The notes under the pieces: model-generated
What the model was told of the DNA's origin: nothing
The model's input: the letters and a program-made list of their open reading frames with translations, nothing else
Databases searched by the model: none
Assembly (NCBI RefSeq): GCF_021491915.1
Contig: NZ_CP090836.1
Span: 1,164,501 to 1,228,500, forward strand
DNA from: Paracoccus everestensis
GTDB lineage: Bacteria > Pseudomonadota > Alphaproteobacteria > Rhodobacterales > Rhodobacteraceae
DNA length: 64,000 nt
Direction of reading: 5' to 3'
Shown: in pieces, positions 27,454 to 36,272 of the stretch
Position numbering within the stretch: position 1 is the stretch's first letter
Layout of the letters: every line of letters starts with the position of its first letter
Translations under genes and position numbers: made by a program

Positions 27454-29049
27454 ATGACAAACCGCCCCGATCTTCCCCCCGAAATCGCCCGCCGCCGCAC
27501 CTTTGCGATCATCGCGCACCCGGATGCCGGCAAGACCACGCTGACCGAAAAGTTTCTGCTGTTCGGCGGGGCGATCCAGATGGCCGGGCAGGTGCGCGCC
27601 AAGGGCGAGGCGCGGCGCACGCGGTCGGACTTCATGAAGATGGAGCAGGACCGGGGCATCTCGGTCAGCGCGTCCGCGATGTCCTTCGATTTCGACCGCT
27701 ATCGCTTCAACCTGGTCGACACGCCGGGCCACAGCGACTTTTCCGAGGATACCTATCGCACCCTGACCGCCGTGGACGCGGCGATCATGGTCATCGACGG
27801 GGCCAAGGGCGTCGAATCGCAGACCCGCAAGCTGTTCGAGGTCTGCCGAATGCGCGACCTGCCGATCCTGACCTTCTGCAACAAGATGGACCGCGAAAGC
27901 CGCGACACCTTCGAGATCATCGACGAGATCCAGGAAAACCTGGCCATCGACGTGGCGCCTGCAAGCTGGCCCATCGGGTCGGGCCGCGATTTCCTGGGTT
28001 GCTATGACCTGCTGCATGACCGGCTGGAGCTGATGGATCGCGCCGACCGCAACCGCGTCGCCGACTCGATCAAGATCAGCGGGTTGGACGATCCAAAGCT
28101 GGCCGAGCATATCCCTGCGGATCAGCTTGCGAAGCTTCGCGAGGAAGTCGAGATGGCGCGCGAGCTGCTGCCCGCCTTCGACCGCAAGTCCTTCCTGGAA
28201 GGGCACATGACGCCGATCTGGTTCGGCAGCGCGATCAACAGCTTCGGCGTGAAGGAGTTGATGGTCGGCATCGGGGAATTCGGCCCTCAGCCGCAGCCCC
28301 AGAACAGCGCCGACCGCAAGATCTCGCCCGAGGAAAAGTCGGTCACCGGCTTTGTCTTCAAGGTGCAGGCCAACATGGATCCCAAGCACCGGGACCGGGT
28401 GGCCTTCGTGCGCCTGGCATCGGGTCATTTCGAACGCGGCATGAAGCTGACCCATGTGCGGTCGAAAAAACCGATGGCGGTGACCAACCCGGTGCTGTTC
28501 CTGGCCGCCGACCGCGAACTGGCCGAGGAAGCCTGGGCGGGCGACATCATCGGCATCCCGAACCACGGCCAGCTTCGTATCGGCGACGCGCTGACGGAAG
28601 GCGAGGGGCTGCGCTTTACCGGCATCCCGTCCTTCGCGCCCGAACTGCTGCAATCGGTGCGCGCCACCGATCCGATGAAGGCCAAGCACCTGGAAAAGGC
28701 GCTGATGCAATTCGCCGAGGAAGGCGCGGCCAAGGTCTTCAAGCCGATGATCGGCTCGGGCTTTATCGTCGGCGTCGTGGGCGCCCTGCAGTTCGAGGTT
28801 CTGGCCAGCCGGATCGAGATCGAATACGGCATCCCGGTCCGCTTCGAAGGGTCGCAGTTCACATCCGCCCGGTGGGTCGCAGGCCCGCGCGACAAGGTCG
28901 AGGCTTTCGTGAACAACAACAAGGGCCATATCGCCCAGGACCACGACGGCGACATGGTTTATCTGACCCGGCTGCAATGGGACATCGACCGCGTGGCGCG
29001 CGATCACCCGGAACTGCGGTTGACGGCAACGAAGGAGATGATGGTGTAA
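27454..29049 (+). CDS. prfC: Peptide chain release factor 3
   Basis: A 531-residue translational GTPase that recycles RF1/RF2 after termination. The P-loop is AHPDAGKTT at 21-29, switch II DTPGHSDFSEDTYRT, and the G4 motif NKMD; domain II/III follow as in RF3 rather than EF-G. The ATG at 27454 precedes the family N-terminus (TNRPDLPPEIARRRTFAIIAHPD). Lies just after tRNA-Thr. Confidence 0.96.
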   Translation: MTNRPDLPPEIARRRTFAIIAHPDAGKTTLTEKFLLFGGAIQMAGQVRAKGEARRTRSDFMKMEQDRGISVSASAMSFDFDRYRFNLVDTPGHSDFSEDTYRTLTAVDAAIMVIDGAKGVESQTRKLFEVCRMRDLPILTFCNKMDRESRDTFEIIDEIQENLAIDVAPASWPIGSGRDFLGCYDLLHDRLELMDRADRNRVADSIKISGLDDPKLAEHIPADQLAKLREEVEMARELLPAFDRKSFLEGHMTPIWFGSAINSFGVKELMVGIGEFGPQPQPQNSADRKISPEEKSVTGFVFKVQANMDPKHRDRVAFVRLASGHFERGMKLTHVRSKKPMAVTNPVLFLAADRELAEEAWAGDIIGIPNHGQLRIGDALTEGEGLRFTGIPSFAPELLQSVRATDPMKAKHLEKALMQFAEEGAAKVFKPMIGSGFIVGVVGALQFEVLASRIEIEYGIPVRFEGSQFTSARWVAGPRDKVEAFVNNNKGHIAQDHDGDMVYLTRLQWDIDRVARDHPELRLTATKEMMV

Positions 29050-29082
29050 GGCAGGAGCGGCGCTTTCAACGCTTGTATTGCT

Positions 29083-29157
29083 GCATCCGATTTGACGGAT
29101 GCGGCGCGAAAGTGCCGCACTTACACCCTTAAGCGCATAGAAGACATTGAGGGTGTA
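29083..29157. repeat. Three inverted repeats in the prfC-sspB gap
   Basis: GCATCCG/CGGATGC (29083-29089, 29096-29102); an overlapping TGCGGC/GCCGCA (29100-29105, 29114-29119), which would compete with the first; and TACACCCT/AGGGTGTA (29122-29129, 29150-29157). They lie between convergent prfC and sspB. No T tract follows, but the cluster probably ends one or both transcripts. Confidence 0.55.
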
Positions 29158-29288
29158 GCTCTCTATTCAGAGTTCGCACGCGGTGGATTTTCGAACGGTA
29201 GAAATATTCCGTTAACTTCCAGTTCGAAACGCCTTGGTTCCTGACAATGACAACGCGCTGGATCATTCCAGCCGGGAAGCGGCGGCCC

Positions 29289-29756
29289 CTACTTCCGCCA
29301 CCGGTCCAGCTGCACGACCTCGCCACCGCCATTGGGCGCACCGTCAGGGTTGTCGTCGCCGTCCTCATTGCTGTCTTCGTCTTCATCCTCGTCTTCGGAC
29401 TCCTGCGTCTCGAAACGCAGGCCGAATTCCACGGAAGGGTCCACGAAGGTGCGCAATGCGTCAAAGGGGATGCGCATCGGTTCGGGCGAATTGCCGAAGT
29501 TCAGGGTGACGGTAAAGCCTTCGTCATCGACGGTCAGGTTGTCGAACCAGTGCTGGATGACGATGGTCATTTCCTCGGGGTAACGCTCTCGCAGCCAGTC
29601 GGCCATTTCGACCCCCTCGTCGCGCGTGTCGAAGGTGATGAAAAAATGATGCTCGCCGGGCAGACCGTGTTCCGCCACGCGTTCCAGCACATCCGCGATC
29701 AGCCCCTGCATCGCGCGATGCATCATCCCGCCATAGTCGATTCCCGATCGCGCCAT
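29289..29756 (-). CDS. sspB: SspB-family ClpXP adaptor
   Basis: A 155-residue alpha-type SspB. The N-terminal substrate-binding domain (IDYGGMMHRAMQGLIADVLERV, HHFFITFDT, MTIVIQHWFDNLTV) precedes an Asp/Glu-rich linker (about 120-140) and a short terminal VVQLDRWRK that would be the ClpX-binding tail. It delivers ssrA-tagged proteins to ClpXP. The ATG at 29756 has AAGGGGA upstream. Very close to ssrA, upstream on the same strand. Confidence 0.92.
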   Translation of the reverse strand: MARSGIDYGGMMHRAMQGLIADVLERVAEHGLPGEHHFFITFDTRDEGVEMADWLRERYPEEMTIVIQHWFDNLTVDDEGFTVTLNFGNSPEPMRIPFDALRTFVDPSVEFGLRFETQESEDEDEDEDSNEDGDDNPDGAPNGGGEVVQLDRWRK

Positions 29757-29909
29757 GCCCGTCCCCTTCGAATTTCGGCCAGCATAGGCATATGACCGAC
29801 GATGAAAAGGGGGGCGGCGGACGCTTGGGCAAGAAACCGGCCCAGCCCGATCCGGGGCATACAACGCGCCGGAAAGCCGAAAGCATAAGGGGATGAAAGT
29901 GCAGGATTC

Positions 29910-30205
29910 TGTTGCCAGGCTCCTGCGGGCCCCGCCTTACGCTGCTAGGCGCAAGGGCTTAGGTTTCGATCACTCGAACTGCTTACGCAGCCAGAGCAAC
30001 CGGAGCACGGTTGTCGTTGGCAACTGTACATTTCGCACCGATAACGGTGGTAGCTCACCGAGACAAAGCAAACATCTTTAGACGTTCGTCGATCCTGTTT
30101 CGACCCCCTTGTCCCCCAACGAGGGTGATCTGGTGGAGTCGCCGGGTACCGCCCCCGGGTCCGATCCGCTTATTACATGCGCGTTTATGTCCATAGCCCG
30201 GCTTG
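29910..30205 (-). ncRNA. ssrA: Two-piece (circularly permuted) tmRNA
   Basis: The tag frame is 30021-29983: ANDNRAPVALAA then TAA. In gene order the acceptor piece comes first, ending CGACTCCACCA with CCA at 30133-30131. A 23-nt intervening segment follows (30130-30108), then the coding piece starting GGGGTCG at 30107. GGGGTCG pairs with CGACTCC over 7 bp and gives the G3-U70 pair that alanyl-tRNA synthetase reads. AGCCTGG near the coding 3' end (29921-29915) pairs with CCGGGCT near the acceptor 5' end (30201-30195), joining the pieces. Identity is firm; the outer ends are approximate. Confidence 0.93.
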
Positions 30206-30219
30206 CACCGGACAAGGAC

Positions 30220-30248
30220 AATATAGGGGCGCGCCATCCCGCCCGCAA
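30220..30248 (-). promoter_or_regulatory. Probable ssrA promoter
   Basis: On the minus strand TTGCGG (30248-30243), a 17-nt spacer and TATATT (30225-30220). The start point would fall about 8 nt upstream of the predicted acceptor-piece 5' end, consistent with 5' processing of a precursor. Confidence 0.6.
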
Positions 30249-30307
30249 GCCCTTGGAACCTCCCGCGTCGCGGGCCGTTCGTCCGGTCCAAACCAAGGAG
30301 ATGACCC

Positions 30308-30565
30308 ATGACGATTCGCATGATTGCCCTGGCGGGACTGATCGCGGCCCCTTCGGCTCTGATGGCGCAGCAAACCCCTCCTGCAGGGTCGATGCCCTTG
30401 TCGCAGGTCGTAGCCAAGCTGGAAACAGACCTGAGCGATCTGGGCCATATTTCCGAAATTTCCTGGGAAGACGATGGCTATTGGGAGGTGGAATATCAAA
30501 CCACCGACAATCGCGAGGTCGATATCCGCGTGGATCCCGCGACGGGCGAAACTCGCGAACGCTAA
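30308..30565 (+). CDS. Small exported PepSY-domain protein
   Basis: An 85-residue protein with a signal peptide (MTIRMIALAGLIAAPSALMA, cut near 20) and a single PepSY-like unit (SQVVAKLETDLSDLG... YWEVEYQTTDNREVDIRVDPATGE). Such proteins are thought to bind peptides or modulate periplasmic proteases; partner unknown. AAGGAG lies 7 nt before the ATG. Divergent from ssrA and followed by an intrinsic terminator. Confidence 0.82.
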   Translation: MTIRMIALAGLIAAPSALMAQQTPPAGSMPLSQVVAKLETDLSDLGHISEISWEDDGYWEVEYQTTDNREVDIRVDPATGETRER

Positions 30566-30572
30566 TTGCCAG

Positions 30573-30608
30573 AAAGGGGGAGGGCATCCGGTCCTCCCCA
30601 CCCTTTTT
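30573..30608 (+). terminator. Intrinsic terminator after the PepSY gene
   Basis: AAAGGG-GGAGG pairs with CCTCC-CCA-CCCTTT (small bulge), ending in TTTTT at 30604-30608. The mirrored A/T arms could also end gnd transcripts on the other strand. Confidence 0.8.
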
Positions 30609-30611
30609 CTC

Positions 30612-32012
30612 TTATGACTGACGGTTCCAAGGGCCATGTGGGTCGTCCAGCCCGTCGATCCGCTGAAACCCGTGCGCGCCAAAGAAATCGCGTTGCGCCT
30701 GGATCAGGTTGGCGGTGCCGCGCCCCGTGCGCATCAGGTCGAACCACATCAAGCCGGACGCCAGCGCGGGCAGGGCATGGCCCGATGCGGCGGCTTGGGA
30801 CACGACCTGGCGCAGGGCGGGCATGGCGGTGTCGATCAACCCCGCAAAGAAGGGCGCCATGATCAGGTTGCGTGCGGGATCCTGGGCCAAGGCGGCGGCC
30901 ATGTCGTTCAGCATGGCCGACCTGATGATGCAGCCCGCCCGCCAGACCCGTGCGAGTTCGGGCAGATCGAGCATCCAGCCAAATCGGCCGGAGGCGGCCG
31001 AGATCATTGCGAAGCCTTGGGCATAGCACAGGATCTTGCCCGCAATCAGCGCCTGTTCCAGGCCATCGGGCGGCAGGTCGCAGTGCTGGGGCGCAGGTCC
31101 GAACAGCGCCTGACCCGCCAGCCGTTCCTCAAGCCGAGCGGACAGGTTGCGCGCCATCACGGCAGCCTCGATCACGGGAATGGGGGCAGAAAGGTGCTGC
31201 GCCTCGATCGCGGTCCACCGGCCGGTGCCCTTTTGACCTGCGCGGTCCAGGATCATGTCCACCATCGGGCGACCGGTATGGGGATCGGCGGCAGCCGTGA
31301 CCTTGGCCGAGATTTCGATCAGATAGGATTTAAGCAGCCCATTGTTCCAATTGGCAAAGGCCCCGCTGATCGCGGCGGCGTCCATGTTCATGCCATCGCG
31401 CATCAGGCCGTAAACCTCGGCGATCATCTGCATATCGGCATATTCGATGCCGTTATGGACCATCTTCACGAAATGCCCCGCGCCTGCATCGCCCATGCGC
31501 GCGGCGCAGGGGGTGCCGTCCTCGGCCCGTGCGGCGATGGCGGTCATCACATCGGCCACGCGCGCCCAGTCGGCGGCATCGCCCCCGCCCATGATGGCGG
31601 GACCATGGCGCGCGCCGTCCTCTCCGCCCGAGACGCCCATGCCAAGGAAGCGGAAGGGCAGGCCGGCGGCATTGCGGCGGTTGGTGTCGTGGAAATCGGC
31701 ATTGCCCGCGTCGATGACCAGATCATCCACATCCAGCAGGGGCGCAAGCGCCCCAAGCTGCTCGTCCACGGGCTGACCGGCGGGCACCATCAGGATGATG
31801 GCGCGGGGCGGGGTGATTGCCGCCACCAGATCGGCCAGCGATTCGGCGGGCAGGATCCGGCTGATCAGATCGCCGGCATCGGCGGCAAAGCTGCGCGCCA
31901 CACCGGCCGTGCGGTTCCAGACGGCGATGGGGAACCCCTTCTCGGCGATGTTGAGCGCCAATGCCGCGCCCATCGTCCCCAAGCCGATCAGTCCGATCCG
32001 AGCCTGCGCCAT
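30612..32012 (-). CDS. gnd: 6-phosphogluconate dehydrogenase, decarboxylating
   Basis: A 466-residue enzyme of the oxidative pentose phosphate pathway, giving ribulose 5-phosphate, CO2 and NADPH. The Rossmann motif GLIGLGTMGAALALN opens the protein and WNRT follows the second strand, a pattern for NADP. Catalytic blocks: GMGVSGGEDGARHGPAIM (substrate-binding) and HFVKMVHNGIEYADMQ with the Lys-x-x-His-Asn active site; GTGRWT lies in the C-terminal domain. Standard length of the dimeric long form. No zwf or pgl nearby. Confidence 0.95.
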   Translation of the reverse strand: MAQARIGLIGLGTMGAALALNIAEKGFPIAVWNRTAGVARSFAADAGDLISRILPAESLADLVAAITPPRAIILMVPAGQPVDEQLGALAPLLDVDDLVIDAGNADFHDTNRRNAAGLPFRFLGMGVSGGEDGARHGPAIMGGGDAADWARVADVMTAIAARAEDGTPCAARMGDAGAGHFVKMVHNGIEYADMQMIAEVYGLMRDGMNMDAAAISGAFANWNNGLLKSYLIEISAKVTAAADPHTGRPMVDMILDRAGQKGTGRWTAIEAQHLSAPIPVIEAAVMARNLSARLEERLAGQALFGPAPQHCDLPPDGLEQALIAGKILCYAQGFAMISAASGRFGWMLDLPELARVWRAGCIIRSAMLNDMAAALAQDPARNLIMAPFFAGLIDTAMPALRQVVSQAAASGHALPALASGLMWFDLMRTGRGTANLIQAQRDFFGAHGFQRIDGLDDPHGPWNRQS

Positions 32013-32081
32013 GCCGCATCCTTTCGCAAATCCGCATATCGCAGGTGTTTACGCAAACAGGCCGCGATTGTCACGGCAGGG

Positions 32082-32528
32082 TCAGGCGGGCCTGCCCTGC
32101 ACGCAGATCAGTGTCTGAAGTCCGGTCGCGACATGGATTTTCCGTTCCGGGGTGATTCCCCAGACATCAAGCTGGCAGATCGTCAGCGTCCGGCCCGGCT
32201 TGACGACGCGGCCTACCGCTTCAAGGTATTCGCCCCGCGCGGGGTTGATCAGGTTCAGCTTGAACTCCACCGTCAGGACGGAACTGTCGTCGGGAAACAG
32301 CGTGAAACCCGCATATCCACCCGCCGAATCCGCGATGGACGCCGTGCCGCCCGCGTGGAAATAGCCGTGCTGCTGGGTCAACTCAGGGCGGAAGGGCAGG
32401 CGGATCGTCACCACGCCCGCCTTCACCTCCTCCAATTTCGCGCCCAGCAGGGACATCAGTCCTTGCCGGGCAAAGCTGTCGCGGATGCGGTCCACGGTTG
32501 CGTCGGGCAGGTCGCTGCCAATCTCCAT
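32082..32528 (-). CDS. Hotdog-fold thioesterase, PaaI-like
   Basis: A 148-residue hotdog protein. The QQHGYFHAGGTASIADSAGGYAG segment is the typical active-site helix and turn of acyl-CoA thioesterases (4HBT/PaaI type). Substrate unknown. Two adjacent ATGs; the second (32528) has GGAG at the better spacing. Ten bases from pdxY on the same strand, perhaps its distal partner. Confidence 0.85.
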   Translation of the reverse strand: MEIGSDLPDATVDRIRDSFARQGLMSLLGAKLEEVKAGVVTIRLPFRPELTQQHGYFHAGGTASIADSAGGYAGFTLFPDDSSVLTVEFKLNLINPARGEYLEAVGRVVKPGRTLTICQLDVWGITPERKIHVATGLQTLICVQGRPA

Positions 32529-32541
32529 CATCTTCTCCGGG

Positions 32542-33378
32542 TCACAGGGTCAGCAGGGCGGCACGAAAATCGGGATCGGACAAGACCACCTCGCTTGCGC
32601 CGATGAGGCCTGCACGGGCAAGCGCAACCGAGGTCAGGTCTTGCGCCACATCGACGGCCTGGGACAGGCTGCGGCCCTTGCCCAGGCCCGCAACGATCAG
32701 CCCCGCAAACAGGTCGCCGGTGCCGGGAAGGGCCACGGCCAGCCGGCGGGTCGGATGGCGCGTCATGCCGCCGGATCCAAGGATCACGCTTTCCAGATGA
32801 TCGGCGGGACTGTCGTCCAGCATGCAGCCGGTGGCGATCAGCGTGGCCCCCGGCGCCAAGTGCAGACCGGCGGCAGCGGCTTGCAGATCCGCCATTCCGC
32901 TGATCGCGCGCCCGGCCAAGTGGCCCAGTTCAAAGGAATTGGGCGTCGTCAGATCGGCCAGCGGCAGCAAGCCGTCGCGGATGACCTGTGCCAGTTCGGC
33001 AGGCACATACAGCCCTGGCCCGTGATCGCCCATCACCGGGTCGCACAGGTAGCGCAGATCGGGATTGGCCGCCTTGGCGCGCGCCACGAAATCCGCGACC
33101 AGATGCCCGACCTCGACCGAGCCGATATAGCCCGTCATCAGCCATGCCGCGCGCTGCGGCAACCCGCGTTCCCATGCCCCCCGCAGCAGGTCGGCGAACA
33201 GGTCGGGCGGCAGGGGCGCGCCGCGCAGGGTGGGATAGGCCGGTTGGTTGGAAAACAGCACGGTCGGGATCGCCGCGACCTCCAGCCCCGCGGCCTGCAT
33301 GGGGAACACGGCGGCGGAATTTCCAACATGGCCGAAGACCACCTGGCTTTGGATGGAAATGACCAATGGCGGCATCAT
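32542..33378 (-). CDS. pdxY: Pyridoxal kinase
   Basis: A 278-residue ribokinase-fold kinase of the PdxK/PdxY group for vitamin B6 salvage. Motifs: ISIQSQVVFGHVGNSAAVFPMQ at the start (substrate contacts), YLCDPVMGDHGPGLYVP, and the terminal ALPGTGDLFAGLI with the catalytic Asp of GTGD. The ATG at 33378, 7 nt after GGAGG, overlaps the MOSC gene stop (ATGA), so the two are coupled. Confidence 0.92.
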   Translation of the reverse strand: MMPPLVISIQSQVVFGHVGNSAAVFPMQAAGLEVAAIPTVLFSNQPAYPTLRGAPLPPDLFADLLRGAWERGLPQRAAWLMTGYIGSVEVGHLVADFVARAKAANPDLRYLCDPVMGDHGPGLYVPAELAQVIRDGLLPLADLTTPNSFELGHLAGRAISGMADLQAAAAGLHLAPGATLIATGCMLDDSPADHLESVILGSGGMTRHPTRRLAVALPGTGDLFAGLIVAGLGKGRSLSQAVDVAQDLTSVALARAGLIGASEVVLSDPDFRAALLTL

Positions 33379-34052
33379 GCCTTGCCCTCCAGCCGGGGAC
33401 GCCAGTCCTCGACCCGGCCGCTGTCCAGGCGACGCTGGGCATAGCGCCGCCACCCCTCGGCCAAGACATCCAGGGCAGCAATGGTTTCCAGTTCCGTGCG
33501 GTTCAGACGGTCCACATACATGGCCCGCCACAGCCTGTGCAGGGTCCATTCCGGGGCAAGGCGGTCGATCAGCACCAGATCATCGCCCGGCGCGACCATG
33601 CCGGGATCCAGCACGCGATAATACCAGCCCGTCCGCCCCGTATCCTGAACCCGGCGCGCCATGTCCGGGACGCCGAAACGGTGGTTCAGCTTCCAGCAGG
33701 GCTGGCGTCCCTGGGACACCTGCATCAAGGTGCCGCCCAGCCGAAAGACATCGCCCACGGCCACCATGTCCTCGGTCATGCCGGTGATCGAGATATTCTC
33801 GCCGAACGCCCCCGGCGCGTCCAGCAAGGGCAGCGCCCCCAGATCGGCACGCCACGCCGCGTAATGGTCGAAAGGATAGTGATGCACGGCTTTTTCCCGC
33901 CCGCCATGGACGCGCCGGTCGGCCTGCGCGTCGCCCTCAAACCCTCCGGCCCCCAGCCACAGACGACCCGCCACCGGAACCTTGGCGATGGCGCTTGTCG
34001 CGGATGTCCCCGCCAGGGGGGCTATGGGTCCGGTCAGCAGGGTGGGGGTCAT
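33375..34052 (-). CDS. MOSC-domain protein, YiiM-like
   Basis: A 225-residue protein with the MOSC beta-barrel pattern (GGFEGDAQADRRVHGGREKAVHHYP, GAFGENISITG, the conserved cysteine in QGRQPCWKLNHRF) and a C-terminal 3-alpha extension. E. coli YiiM uses molybdenum cofactor to reduce N-hydroxylated bases; the Cys ligand is present, so an analogous role is likely. Coupled to pdxY. Confidence 0.86.
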   Translation of the reverse strand: MTPTLLTGPIAPLAGTSATSAIAKVPVAGRLWLGAGGFEGDAQADRRVHGGREKAVHHYPFDHYAAWRADLGALPLLDAPGAFGENISITGMTEDMVAVGDVFRLGGTLMQVSQGRQPCWKLNHRFGVPDMARRVQDTGRTGWYYRVLDPGMVAPGDDLVLIDRLAPEWTLHRLWRAMYVDRLNRTELETIAALDVLAEGWRRYAQRRLDSGRVEDWRPRLEGKA

Positions 34053-34187
34053 GGCATTCCGCGTGCAAACTTGCGGCCTTTATCAACCGATTGACCCAGC
34101 CGGAGCAATCGTCCTTTCGCCGCCCCTTGATCGTGCGGGGGGCGCGCGTTACGTTTTATCCAACTTGATATCGGAGGGCGTGTTGTC

Positions 34188-35309
34188 ATGACGCCCAAGC
34201 GTCCTGCGGGTGCGGACGCGTTCCCGAAAACTGCGGTAGAGCCGTCTGGCACCCGACACCCCGAGGAGGGGGCGCTTTATGCTGCCCTCGACCTCGGTAC
34301 AAACTCGTGCCGGATGCTGATTGCCCGACCGAAGGGCAGTCAGTTTCAGGTCATCGACAGCTTCTCCAAGCCGGTGCAGCTTGGGCAGGGGCTGGAAGCT
34401 TCGGGACGCCTGTCCCGCAGCTCGATGGCGCGCACGGTTCACGCATTGCAGGTGTGCCGGCGAAAGCTGGAACAGCATCGCGTGCGCAATATGCGCCTGG
34501 TCGCGACCGAGGCTTGCCGGCGTGCGCGAAACAGCCGCGATCTTTTGCGCACGATCCGGCGCGAAACCGGGCTGCAGATCGAAACCATCGGGGCCGAGGA
34601 AGAAGCGCGGCTGGCGGTGATTTCCTGCGCGCCGCTGGTCAGCCACAAGACCGAGACGCTGATGGTCGTCGATATCGGCGGCGGATCGACGGAACTGGTC
34701 TGGATCGACTTGGAGGACGTGGAACCCAAGGAACGCCCCCGCGCGATCATGCGGCTGTCGGACGGCTTCGGCAATCCGCAGCCCGGCGGTGCGCGCGTGG
34801 TGGACTGGATCAGCGTGCCTTTGGGCGTGGCGACCCTGCGCGACCAGTTTGCCGATGTCGAGGACGACCAGGGCCGGTTCGCCCTGATGAGCTGGTATTT
34901 CGAGGAGATGCTGTCCGGTTTCACCCCCTATGCCGACGGATCCCCGGACGAAGGCTTTCAGATCATCGGCACGTCCGGCACGGTCACGACCGTTGCGGCC
35001 AGTTTCCTGGGGTTGCGCCGCTACGACCGGACCAAGGTGGATGGGCTGGAAATGACCAGCGGCCAGATCGACCGGGTGATCCATTCCTATCTTCAGCTTG
35101 GTCCCGACGGGCGCCGCGCCGATCCCCGCATCGGGCGCGAACGCCATGCGCTGATCATGTCAGGGGCGGCAATCCTGCAAACCCTGATGCGGATCTGGCC
35201 CACCAGCAAGCTGTCGGTGGCGGACCGTGGACTGCGCGAGGGGTTGCTTTACGCCCAGATGGTGCGCGATGGGGTGCTGGCAGCCGATGGATTGAACGGA
35301 GTGGCATGA
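34188..35309 (+). CDS. ppx: Ppx/GppA-family exopolyphosphatase
   Basis: A 373-residue actin-fold phosphatase. Phosphate-1 motif [13 protein letters not shown] near 32-44, [11 protein letters not shown], then the EEARLAV and [12 protein letters not shown] blocks. Shorter than E. coli Ppx (about 510) because it lacks the C-terminal HD-like domain, as is usual in this order. Whether it acts on polyphosphate or pppGpp cannot be told. GGAGG lies 11 nt before the ATG. Coupled to rlmE by ATGA. Confidence 0.9.
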   Translation: MTPKRPAGADAFPKTAVEPSGTRHPEEGALYAALDLGTNSCRMLIARPKGSQFQVIDSFSKPVQLGQGLEASGRLSRSSMARTVHALQVCRRKLEQHRVRNMRLVATEACRRARNSRDLLRTIRRETGLQIETIGAEEEARLAVISCAPLVSHKTETLMVVDIGGGSTELVWIDLEDVEPKERPRAIMRLSDGFGNPQPGGARVVDWISVPLGVATLRDQFADVEDDQGRFALMSWYFEEMLSGFTPYADGSPDEGFQIIGTSGTVTTVAASFLGLRRYDRTKVDGLEMTSGQIDRVIHSYLQLGPDGRRADPRIGRERHALIMSGAAILQTLMRIWPTSKLSVADRGLREGLLYAQMVRDGVLAADGLNGVA

Positions 35310-36070
35310 TGACAAAGGCACCAGGCAGCCGCGAGGGGAAATCCAGCGGTCGCGGCGCGCGTGATTTGCGGGTGCGGGTCAAGACCGCCAAGGGGCGCAA
35401 GCTGTCCAGCAAGCTGTGGCTGGAACGGCAGTTGAACGACCCCTATGTGGTCCGGGCCAAGCGCGAAGGATATCGGGGCCGTGCGGCCTACAAGATCCTC
35501 GAATTGGACGACAAGTATCGTTTCCTGGTCCCGGGCGCACGGGTCGTCGATCTGGGCTGCGCGCCCGGCGGCTGGTGCCAGGTGGCGGTCAGCCGCGTCA
35601 ATGCGCTTGGCGAAAAATCCGGCAAGGCGGTCGGAAAGGTTCTGGGCGTCGATCTGCAAGAGGTCGATCCGATCGCCGGGGCCGAAATTTACCAGTTGGA
35701 TTTCCTGGAAGATGGCGCGGATGCAAAGGTCAAGGACTGGCTGGGCGGTCCCGCGGATGTGGTGATGTCGGACATGGCGGCATCGTCATCGGGGCACAAG
35801 GGCACCGACCACCTGCGCATCGTGGCCTTGGTCGAGGCGGCGGCGGCCCTGGCATTCGACATCCTTGAACCTGGTGGAACTTTCGTGGCCAAGGTCTTGG
35901 CAGGCGGGGCGGAAACCGAAATGCAGGCCTTGCTCAAGCGCAACTTCGACAAGGTCGCGAACGTCAAACCGCCCGCCAGCCGCAGCGATTCATCAGAGAA
36001 GTTCGTGATCGCCACCGGCTTTCGCGGCAGGGGGCAACAGGACGACGGGCAGGACGTTCAGCAGGACTGA
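35306..36070 (+). CDS. rlmE: 23S rRNA (uridine-2552-2'-O)-methyltransferase
   Basis: A 254-residue RrmJ/FtsJ-type methyltransferase. A basic, probably RNA-binding N-terminal tail of about 45 residues precedes the core. SAM motif [15 protein letters not shown]; catalytic Lys in [13 protein letters not shown], Asp in VVMSDMAAS, Lys in FVAKVLAGG. Pairing with ppx is common in Rhodobacterales. The 3' end overlaps the last 13 nt of the AraC-type gene on the other strand. Confidence 0.94.
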   Translation: MMTKAPGSREGKSSGRGARDLRVRVKTAKGRKLSSKLWLERQLNDPYVVRAKREGYRGRAAYKILELDDKYRFLVPGARVVDLGCAPGGWCQVAVSRVNALGEKSGKAVGKVLGVDLQEVDPIAGAEIYQLDFLEDGADAKVKDWLGGPADVVMSDMAASSSGHKGTDHLRIVALVEAAAALAFDILEPGGTFVAKVLAGGAETEMQALLKRNFDKVANVKPPASRSDSSEKFVIATGFRGRGQQDDGQDVQQD

Positions 36071-36272
36071 GCGCGGAACCTGTCCGGCGTTCGTCCCGTC
36101 GCCGCGACAAAGGCGCGGATGAAATGTCCGTGGCTGGAATAGCCCAGATCGGCGGCAATGTGCAGCGTGGGCCGGTTGGTGCCCCGCAGCAAAGCCGCCG
36201 CGCGTTCCAGTTTCAGATCGTGGATCACCTCCACCGCCCGCTTGCCCCGTGCCACCATGCAAGCCTGGTCTA

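Noticed and set aside
29900..30200. A small plus-strand protein gene at 29893-30081
   Set aside because: The region is the tmRNA gene on the minus strand; the plus-strand frame is fortuitous.
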